A stretch of 64,000 nt of DNA from Akanthomyces muscarius (taxonomy: Eukaryota > Ascomycota > Sordariomycetes > Hypocreales > Cordycipitaceae), in assembly GCF_028009165.1 (NCBI RefSeq), contig NC_079242.1, positions 2,356,001-2,420,000 on the forward strand, given 5' to 3'. The notes under the pieces are model-generated. The model was not told the origin of the DNA, made no database searches, and was given only the letters and a program-made list of their open reading frames with translations. Position 1 is the stretch's first letter. Every line of letters begins with the position of its first letter. The position numbers and the translations under genes were made by a program. Positions 56,861-64,000 of the stretch are shown piece by piece.

Positions 56861-58001
56861 TTAGACAAGCAGCTCGTTGACAGCATCAGTGATGTCATAC
56901 AGAGGAAACTCGGTTCTGTTGAGCGATCTAGGGGGAGCGTTGTCGCTGAAAAACTCGGTGACACCATAGATTCTGTCCGCAATCTGCACCGTCGCCGTGG
57001 CGAAGCCGTCGGGGAAGCCAGGATCCTTGGCGACGACGCCGACTCTCTCGGCCGTCTGCCACTCGTCCTGCGACCGGAGGACAACGGTGCCCAGGGCGTT
57101 GTCGGACACGAGGAGCACCGTGTCCTTGTAGAGAGCGGGCAGGTAGGCGCCGTCGAGGTCGCCGCCGATGGGCTCCGCGCCGTCCTGGAGGGGCACGCGG
57201 ACGGGCTCGCCCTTGTCGGCGGCCGTGTCGAAGCGCAGGAGCTGGCCGCGCTGGCCGTCGCTGACTAGCACGCTGGCGCCGTCGTTGAAGGCCGCGATGC
57301 CCGTGAAGCCGTGCACCGTCTGGTTGGCGCCGCGCTCGACGAACCAGGGCTCGGCCGTCTTGCCGTCGGCGCTGATCTTGACGATGCTGCTGGGGAAGGT
57401 GCCGATGACGAAGCTGTTGCCGGCCGCGTCGTGCTCAATGTCCTGGAAGCCACCAAAGAGGCCCTTGGAGACGGCCGTCAGGTTCTGCTGCCACTCGACC
57501 TGGCCCGTGGCGAGGTCGTACTGCACAATCATGTTGGTGCCGGAGATGTCGTCGCCCGACGTGTCAAAGGCCGCGCCGGCGTTGGCGCTGATGGTCAGCT
57601 TGTCGTGGCGCGCGTCGACCTGCACGCCCGAGACGTGGAAGGCGGGCACGTTGGAGATGCCGGGGAGGGTGATGATGTTGGTGACGCGGTTCTCGACGGC
57701 GTCGTACACGGAAACGGTGCTCTTGTAGAGGTTACTGGTGTGGCAGTGGTCAGTTTTGCTTTCAAAGCCCTCGGACGGTATCTTTCTTTTTTTTTTTTTT
57801 TTTTTTTTTTTTCAAAACGTACCCAATGTAAGTGACACAACGCTTGGGATCAAAGTCGGCCTGCTCGGGGTATAGGCCGGCCGAGCGAACGGTCAGGTTG
57901 CCCTGGGGCGATGCGCAGGCAGGCTTGCTGGGAGCAGGGCAGCTCAGAGGAGATGCGGCCACGGCCTGGATCAAGGCGAGGGTCAGAGCGGAAGCAATCA
58001 T
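56861..58001 (-). CDS. TRI14-like secreted beta-propeller protein
   Basis: Two exons, 58001-57823 and 57734-56861, give 350 aa. Residues 1-16 are a signal peptide (MIASALTLALIQAVAASP). The rest resembles the TRI14 family, first found in the Fusarium trichothecene cluster but widespread outside it, and shaped like SMP-30/NHL propellers. Blocks I recognise are NLTVRSAGLYPEQADFDPKR, CVTYIGNLYKSTVSVYD (across the intron), LPGISNVPAFHVSGVQVD, NAGAAFDTSGDDISGTN, and GLFGGFQDIEHDAAGNSFVIGTFPSSI with VHGFTGIAAF further on. The length is near the usual 350-380 aa. Fusarium TRI14 affects virulence and toxin production in plants, but its biochemical role is unknown. No trichothecene synthase or other cluster gene lies in this window, so pathway membership should not be assumed. 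The intron carries a 26-A run directly after its donor. Confidence 0.85.
57735..57822 (-). repeat. Intron with a 26-nt homopolymer
   Basis: The 88-nt intron of the TRI14-like gene begins GTACGTTTTG and runs straight into 26 A (57812-57787 on the minus strand), ending CACACCAG. The run length is likely variable. Confidence 0.85.
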
Positions 58002-58116
58002 GATGGGCGGTTATATGTCGAGTTTCTGTAGTAAGGATGGGAGTTGAATGAAAGTGTAGATATCCTTTGATGACTGCTTGAATTGGATGTTGGCTTGGAT
58101 GAGCGGGAGGCACAGA

Positions 58117-58124
58117 TCTTATAG
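58117..58124 (-). promoter_or_regulatory. TATA-like box of the TRI14-like gene
   Basis: CTATAAGA on the minus strand, about 116 bp upstream of the ATG at 58001. Confidence 0.5.
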
Positions 58125-59070
58125 GAAGCCGCATCGCAAAACAAAAGCTTAAATTTACTATATTGGCTATAACAGTTATCAATCTGACTCTGGTCGATCA
58201 GCGCTCGGAAATCAGCTCCTCGCTTCCGCCTGCAGGCTTTGGGGAGAGGTTTGTAAGTGCAAGTGGGATACTGTGCGGGATAGTGGTGGTGGGATAGCCG
58301 TTACCCGTCAACGAGTCAATCTGCCATTTATCAGCGCAAGTGGGATTCATAAACTTTAATGCAAGCGCCTGTAGTCAATTTAAAGGCTGACTCGCCCTAC
58401 CGCATCCCGCACCCCTTTTTAAGCTCGAGCAGTCCGTTTGTCTGACGGCAGCTAGCATGACGGCTATGAAACTTGGGTGCCAGTGGGCCAGAAAACCATG
58501 GCCTCATGTTGCGCGGCATCGTGGCTTGGCGGCAATCCAGATTGCTTGGTGCGAGGCGCATCATCCCATGAACTGCCGAAAGATGATCAAGCGAGTTACT
58601 GAGCCCACAGGGAAATACTGTTGCGCAAAGTCGCGACGGTTTCTGCACACCTGAAAGCTTATTTCGCACCTTGCGTCGATGCTGTTGGCTGACCCATCTA
58701 GGTTGATGCCCAACACCAACAAGTGTATTGTATACCAGCCAATACACAGATCCAACGATGTTCTGATTAATAAAAGGCTAGAACACCATGAGCCGCGACA
58801 ATAACGGGTGCGCCTTTTTTGCAGGGGTTCAGCGCATTGTTATTGAGGGGGTATCAAGTAGCGTCGAGTTTCCGGCTACGCCGAAAAGCCAAGCATTATT
58901 CTTGTTACTGCTATTCGAGTGGATGCCACGACTAGGTGGCCCCGAGAGTACCCTGCTGGCTCATCCTCATCAGTACGGACTATTCCGTACATACATAGTC
59001 GAGGAAGCCTGCAAAGGAATAGGGCTGCGCACTAACTAACGGCCAGCCCACTTCGTCGCAGCTGGACTCA

Positions 59071-59117
59071 TATAAGACAACGTCATCCCATCTAGCAACC
59101 TCCAACCAGCTCACACC
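59071..59117 (+). repeat. Upstream copy of the SARAF core promoter
   Basis: A TATAA followed by caacgtcatcccatct and a C/A-rich stretch repeats, with about 85% identity, the segment at 59703-59747. The shared 16-mer caacgtcatcccatct lies at 59078 and 59710, 632 bp apart. No start codon with a useful frame follows this upstream copy. Confidence 0.85.
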
Positions 59118-59702
59118 AAAAGTACTGTCGCAGTCGTCAAACAAGAACTCTTCATTGCCGTCTTTTTCTTGAACAGCTGACGGCAGTACATGATGGCCGC
59201 ACTTTGCAGCTTGCATGATCCATGACGAGCTATTGCTTACTGCACATGCACGAGACGACTGCCGCCCTTGGACACTGCACCACCTCACGAGTCTTCTCTT
59301 CACGCGCAGAAACGACCAGTCCCTTACACACTACTAAGATGATGCCGGGGAAAAAATTGGAAAGAAAAATTATGGGTAGATGCTAGACGCTTTACTTGAT
59401 GTACACCGAAGCTTGCGCGGCGGATTGCGGACTGTATTCGTCATGCCGCCCCCATTCAGCCGCCTATGGCAATGGACATCGTGTCCTCTAGAAATGTGAC
59501 TTTTTTCAAAGCCAGCACCACCCGCGCCTCGCCGTGATTTTTTTTTTTCAAAGTTGGCTGTGGCGACAAGTTTTGAAGTTTATACACTAGGCTTCACATC
59601 ACTTCTATTAGTTTCCCCTTGCAGTATTCCTCACTGTGCACGCCGACGAACTACAAGGCTACACACTACTACATGCCAAACCCACTTACTCCCATCGCCA
59701 AC

Positions 59703-59747
59703 TATAAACCAACGTCATCCCATCTCGCACCCTCCATCAGCACACCC
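59703..59747 (+). promoter_or_regulatory. Core promoter of the SARAF-like gene
   Basis: TATAAAC at 59703 is followed by a C/A-rich leader; the ATG is 91 bp downstream of the TATA box. Confidence 0.6.
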
Positions 59748-59793
59748 TACACACATCCGCGGCGCGCGCATCCGCGATAGATCACCATCCGCC

Positions 59794-60816
59794 ATGCATC
59801 TCGCCCCTGCGCTGCTCGTGTCCCTCGGCCTCGTCGCCTCCGCGGCATCCGCCAAACGCTCTACTCCTCCCGCGCCGGCCAAGAACGCCGTGCTGCTCTC
59901 CTCGGTGCAGACGCTGACGCTCCGCGGCGGCGGCGCCAAGACGTCGCACCGCCGCACCAGCGCCGTCCCGCAGCTCAAGTGCGTCTCGCCGCGCGCCCTC
60001 TGCGACCTGCACAGCATCGACGTCCTGCGCTGCACCAACCAGGGCTCCTCGTACGGCGACGAGGACGTCGAGTGGAGCTGCGCCGCCTCGCTGCCCGCCG
60101 AGCTCAAGCTCGGCGCCACCGACGTCTTCTGCGAGGGCTACGCCTCGCCCGACGACCCCTACGTGCTCAAGGGCAGCTGCGGCGTCGAGTACACGCTCGC
60201 CCTGACGGAGCAGGGCGAGCGGCGCTACCCAAAGCTCGCCAAGGGCGGCGACCCGTGGTTCGGCGACGGCGAGGGCGGCTCAGACTCCTCGGCCTGGCTG
60301 TTTGCAATCGTCTTTGTGGCCGTTTTTGCCTGGATCGTGTACTCGGCCTGCGTGGCTCGCTCGGATAACAACAGGAGACAAGGGGACACGACAAGACGTT
60401 ACGGTGGCGGAGGAGGAGGAGGCGGCGGCGGCGGCGGTGGTCGTGGTGATGGTCCTGGCGGCGGCTGGGGTCCTCGCAATGATCCTCCACCTCCATACCC
60501 AGGAACGAACAACAGCAACAAATCATCACCGAGCGGTAGCAGCCAACAGCCGCAGCAACAAGGCTGGCGGCCTGGCTTCTGGAGCGGTCTCGCAGGTGGC
60601 GCCGCTGCCACCTACCTCGGTAGCGGCCGCAACCGCGACAGCCACAACAACTCTGGCTACACTCCATGGGGCGCCGATAACTACGGCTCCGGCTCGCGAT
60701 GGGGAGGTGGTGGTAGTTCTCGGGCCGGCCCCTCGTCGTCCTCTAGCCGAAGCGGTGGTAGCAGCTCCGGTGAGAGACATGAAAGCACCGGCTTTGGTTC
60801 TACTAGACGCAGATGA
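59794..60816 (+). CDS. SARAF-type ER membrane protein (TMEM66 family)
   Basis: A single exon encodes 340 aa. Residues 1-20 are a signal peptide. The lumenal part matches the store-operated-calcium-entry-associated regulatory factor family (PF06682): VLLSSVQTLTLRGGG (33-47), VPQLKCVS, LRCTNQGSSYGDEDVEWSC (78-96), LPAELKLGATDVFCEGY and PYVLKGSCGVEYTLALTE. Cysteines are at 63, 70, 80, 96, 113 and 129. One membrane segment lies at about 168-186 (AWLFAIVFVAVFAWIVYSA). The cytosolic tail is Gly-, Gln- and Ser-rich with a poly-Gly run. In animals SARAF damps STIM-Orai calcium entry. Fungi are generally thought to lack that pair, so the fungal role is open. It is convergent with BRE1, 589 bp apart. 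Confidence 0.92.
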   Translation: MHLAPALLVSLGLVASAASAKRSTPPAPAKNAVLLSSVQTLTLRGGGAKTSHRRTSAVPQLKCVSPRALCDLHSIDVLRCTNQGSSYGDEDVEWSCAASLPAELKLGATDVFCEGYASPDDPYVLKGSCGVEYTLALTEQGERRYPKLAKGGDPWFGDGEGGSDSSAWLFAIVFVAVFAWIVYSACVARSDNNRRQGDTTRRYGGGGGGGGGGGGGRGDGPGGGWGPRNDPPPPYPGTNNSNKSSPSGSSQQPQQQGWRPGFWSGLAGGAAATYLGSGRNRDSHNNSGYTPWGADNYGSGSRWGGGGSSRAGPSSSSSRSGGSSSGERHESTGFGSTRRR

Positions 60817-61405
60817 TTTTGGCGCAGCCTCCTCTGCCGAAAAGGAAACCCCCCAAAGACAACACCGGCATCTTTCAAGTTGTACAGTAGCAAAGGAAAT
60901 CACTTCACAAACCAGTGCTGATGAGCAGTTGTTGATTATTTAATTCTTTATCCAAATCGTGCCAAAACACTTCAGTGTGTCCTGTGATTGAAGCGCCGTT
61001 ATCCCTAATTCCATAGAAAGAAAAAGAAGCCCATCTTTGCCTTTATACACCTCGTACACCAGCCAGGGGAAAAACCCATCATCATCCCCTGCTTTCCGTC
61101 TCCCCCTTGAATCCATTGTACAAAAAACGTACACAGTAGTATACATCTCATCTTCCTGCCAAGAAAAAAAGAACCAAATCCCAAGCCCCCAAAAAATGTA
61201 CAGAGCAGCAAAGTCCAAAAAAAGAAACTCCATTCTTTCATTTTGCCGTGAAACGCCGTTTTGCAGTGCGACTCGAGATATTATAGCTCGCCAATACCCG
61301 TTACACCTTCTTATTCTCCTCGTTGAGCACGACTAATATCAACATCGCCATGACCTCTGGGTTTCTTCCTCTGCCTCTCCATAACCGCCGTGGTATAAAC
61401 GGCTT
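60817..61405. other. Convergent 3' region of SARAF and BRE1 genes
   Basis: 589 bp, A/T-rich, with no coding signal. It presumably holds both polyadenylation regions. Confidence 0.6.
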
Positions 61406-63966
61406 CTAGTGGTGTACAGGCATGACGTCCATTTTGTCAAAGGCGCGTGAGCAGCTCGGGCATTTGCGCATGCGGTTGCTGATGCGGTCGTCCACGCATT
61501 TGCTGCAGAAGAGATGACCACAGGTCTTGAGCGCCGTGTTTTTGAAGTTGTTTCGGCAGATGGAACAAAGAGCAAACGTTCGCAACATCTCCTCTTCCTC
61601 CGACGAATTGCTCAGAGCCTTGTTTCTCCAGTTGTCCCGGTCTTTCTGCGCATGCTCGATCCGCACCTTGAGCTTCTCCACCTCGGCTTCTTGTAGAGTA
61701 TTCCTCTCCTTTATAATCGCCGATGCTGAATCTCTCGTCTTGACCAAGCCCGAGAGTTCGGTAATCTGCTTGTTCAACGACTCAATGCGGCGGGTTCCAT
61801 CCTGGCTGGTAACCTCCATTTTCTTGTTCTCCATGGCTAGAGTGGCGTTTGTTAGGCGCATGTTGGCCATTTGCTTTTCCAAGTTGGTCAGCAATCCGCG
61901 ATTTTGCGTCTCTATATCCTTTAGCTGGGCGATAATTTCCGCGCTCTTGCTGTTTTGATGGCGCAAAGATCGAATTTCGTTATTTCGCGTATCGGCGTCT
62001 TTGCGTGCCGCAAAGTATTTTTGATCCGCTTTGCTCTTCTCGGCAATTAGTAGCTGTATCTTCTCTTCCAGACCAGCAAAGTCCATAACCCTCTTTTGTC
62101 CTAGATCTCTCATCCTCTTGAACGCCCTTTCTATGGACGGTAATTCGTGATTGATGGCCTCGAAGTCTTTCTCCAATTTCTTAAATTTTTGGCGAAGTTC
62201 ATCCTCACTCATCGTAGAAATATCCGTCACAGATTGCTCGTCTGCAGATGGCTTTAGTCTCTCGATTTCGGACTCCAGAGCAGAAATGCGGTCCTCTTTC
62301 GCGGACACGAGCTCCTTCATGTGCTCTAGAGATAGTCTCTCTTGCTCCATGCTGGCTTTCCGTTGCGTATTCTCGGCCAAAATCTCATCTCGTGCAGATC
62401 GAACACGGGCGAGGTCTTGATCTCTAGCAGCAATATCCGCCTCCAATTCCGAAGTGACTTGGCTAGCATCGGCTTCAAGCTGTATCCGGAACGTCGTTCG
62501 CTCAGACTGTAGCTTTTCGGCCTCTTCCCGGAGCTGCTTGTTCGTCGCCTCCAAGTTGTTGATACGTTTAATAAGCTCCTCATTTTGACCCTTGAATTGC
62601 TTGAAAACGTCCGTTCTGATAAAGTCATCATCCGACCAGGCTTCGCGTTTCGATTTGAGTGTCGAGTTCTCGTCTTGCAAAGTTCGTATCTCTCCCAACA
62701 AGGAGTCGAGTTGCTCTTTCTGCTTGGTAGCCGCAGCAGCGGTTTCCTCATACTTAAGAAGTAGCTCTGCGCCAGCGCCATTTGAAGGCGCCGGCTCTTC
62801 TGAACCTTCTTTAGTGGCGGATGGTGGTCGTGTAGCATTTGCGAATGCTTGCTGTTCCAACTTCTGCACTTGTGAACTCTTGGCGCGGTCTAGTTTCTTC
62901 TCGGCCTTAAAATATCGTAGCGTAGCGGTATTGAGCTGCTCTGAAAGGGTGTCCTTTTCACTGTTTAGGCGATCCAATTTGAGAAGATATTCCTTCTGCG
63001 CAGCGAGAAGCCCTGTAATTCTCCCTTCGAGAGCCGATGCCTCAGGGGTGACTTCCCCTCGAAGCGCGGCGACTCTTTGAAGAAGAGTTTCCGTTTTGCT
63101 TATGATAGCTTTTCCTTTGTCCTGCAAATGACCTTGGAAGTGTTGTAAGTCCTTGAAGGAAACGCTGCTCAGGAATGGGGGGCCTGGAAATCATTATTAG
63201 CCACCATATATCTCATTGGGTAGGCCTGTCATCATACCATCGAGTTTCTTGGTTGGGATAGAAGCGTCGGCGAGCAGTTCAACTTCGTCAAGTATCTGGT
63301 GTTGCCGTTAGACTTCTGGCAATGAAAGGGTGACGCCACCACTTACTTGTTGCCACCAGGCATCAATTATCCTTATATGATCGTCATGGTGCACGGCTCG
63401 TTTGTGTACTTCTTCCAATCGCGATTCCGCCGTCGCGGCTCTGCGACTATATTCTTGCATTTGACGGTAGATGGCGCCTTTTGTGTAGACCTGGAAGGAA
63501 AAAAAAAAATCAGTACTTGAAGGAAACCGGACGTGACCTGCTTTGCCCTTGATGGTGTTGCTGCAATCGGGTAGCTCTGCGGGGGCGAAGCAAGCATGGG
63601 GCGCGAAACGGGGGCGCGGCACACGCATGCTGACCCAACTCATCGCAAAAGCAATCCAACCTGGTGGGAAAGGATTCAAAAAGAATAATTACGCTGTCGC
63701 TATTCCTTGTACGAGCGTTTCCAGGCTAGACCGCGCGCAAAGGCATCGGGTTGGGGCGCAGAAAGGTGTCGCGCGACACTTACTTCAATCCAGCTCTCCT
63801 CCTTCATCTCAGGGGCGTCGTCCTTGGGTTTGGATCCATTGACAGCGAGCCTTTTGCTCGGCGGCGCGAGATCATCAGCACTGCCAACGGCAGGCCTCTT
63901 CCTGTCCTCCATCTTGGATGTCGTGGAGGAACGAGGGGATGTCGAGGGGGTCGTCACTGCAGGCAT
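61406..63966 (-). CDS. BRE1: BRE1-type RING E3 ubiquitin ligase for histone H2B
   Basis: Four exons, 63966-63784, 63490-63347, 63295-63238 and 63183-61406, give 720 aa with an exact frame. Bre1 works with Rad6 to monoubiquitinate histone H2B, which promotes H3K4 and H3K79 methylation and transcription elongation. The N-terminal exons hold [11 protein letters not shown] and a basic KRLAVNG patch, then the Rad6-binding-type coiled-coil start ([29 protein letters not shown]). Most of the protein is coiled coil. The C3HC4 RING finger is at residues 668-707: [13 protein letters not shown] and CPSC with a C-terminal [11 protein letters not shown], as in yeast and animal Bre1. The ATG at 63966 is the best visible start, but the frame stays open through the last 34 bases of the window, so the true start could lie beyond the edge; MEDRKRPA (63912) is an alternative. 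Confidence 0.95.
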
Positions 63967-64000
63967 CAGAGGAGCGCCAATAGGGGGAGTCGTGCTGGTT

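Larger units (their letters stand above)
58002..59793. other. Divergent promoter region, TRI14-like / SARAF
   Basis: 1.8 kb shared upstream DNA. A CTATAAGA box for the TRI14-like gene lies at 58117-58124 (minus) and a TATAAAC box for the SARAF gene at 59703. A near-copy of the latter with its flank lies at 59071. No other coding feature was found. Confidence 0.6.

Noticed and set aside
1..64000. A multi-gene biosynthetic or defence-like cluster
   Set aside because: No polyketide, peptide or terpene synthase and no P450 set is present. The UGT, permease, zinc-cluster factor and ABC transporter are dispersed and separated by unrelated genes or long non-coding stretches.

Overview
The window looks like nuclear DNA of a filamentous ascomycete, most likely Sordariomycetes and probably Hypocreales. 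This is an inference from gene content and gene architecture: short GT-AG introns with CTAAY-like branch sites, Zn2Cys6, velvet, WSC/DUF1996 and DUF7729 proteins, and a secreted guanyl-specific RNase that closely resembles the Fusarium RNase F1 type. No rRNA, tRNA, CRISPR or intact transposon was recognised. Sixteen protein genes can be supported, about one per 4 kb, which is sparse. Exon boundaries were deduced by hand, requiring a conserved reading frame across every junction and an exact codon count.

Left part (0-18.7 kb), accessory in character: a family-1 UDP-glycosyltransferase (+); convergent to it a ten-exon secreted GH125 exo-alpha-1,6-mannosidase (-) with an 8-nt microexon and a GC-AG intron; a transcription factor with two Zn2Cys6 clusters (+); an allantoate/nicotinate-type MFS permease (+); an RNase T1/F1-type secreted ribonuclease (-) with an orphan GPI-signal-like exon just downstream; and a small secreted double-psi beta-barrel protein (+).

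Middle part (19-44.6 kb): a block of minus-strand genes, mostly cellular. It holds a centrosomin-motif spindle pole/MTOC-type protein, the ER lectin YOS9/OS-9 ending in KDEL, an RCM1/NSUN5-type rRNA m5C methyltransferase, a secreted DUF1996-WSC protein, a VelC-type velvet regulator in the middle of 10 kb of gene-free DNA, and a serine-rich DUF7729 surface protein.

Right part (48.5-64 kb): a full-size ABCB/MDR-type ABC transporter (-), a TRI14-like secreted beta-propeller protein (-), a SARAF-type ER membrane protein (+), and the H2B ubiquitin ligase BRE1 (-), whose open frame runs to the window edge.

No gene cluster with one coherent pathway is visible. Functional links are loose: ER quality control and N-glycan or mannan handling (YOS9, GH125), Ca2+/ER (SARAF), chromatin and development (BRE1, VelC), and secretion to the surface (RNase, DPBB, WSC, DUF7729, TRI14-like). 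The most unusual signals are small-scale: an in-frame 129-bp duplication of the YOS9 acidic tail lying past its stop codon, the orphan GPI-type exon, the microexon plus GC-AG intron in the GH125 gene, a duplicated core promoter upstream of SARAF, a compound hairpin at 40.35 kb, and an over-represented 9-mer in intergenic DNA.
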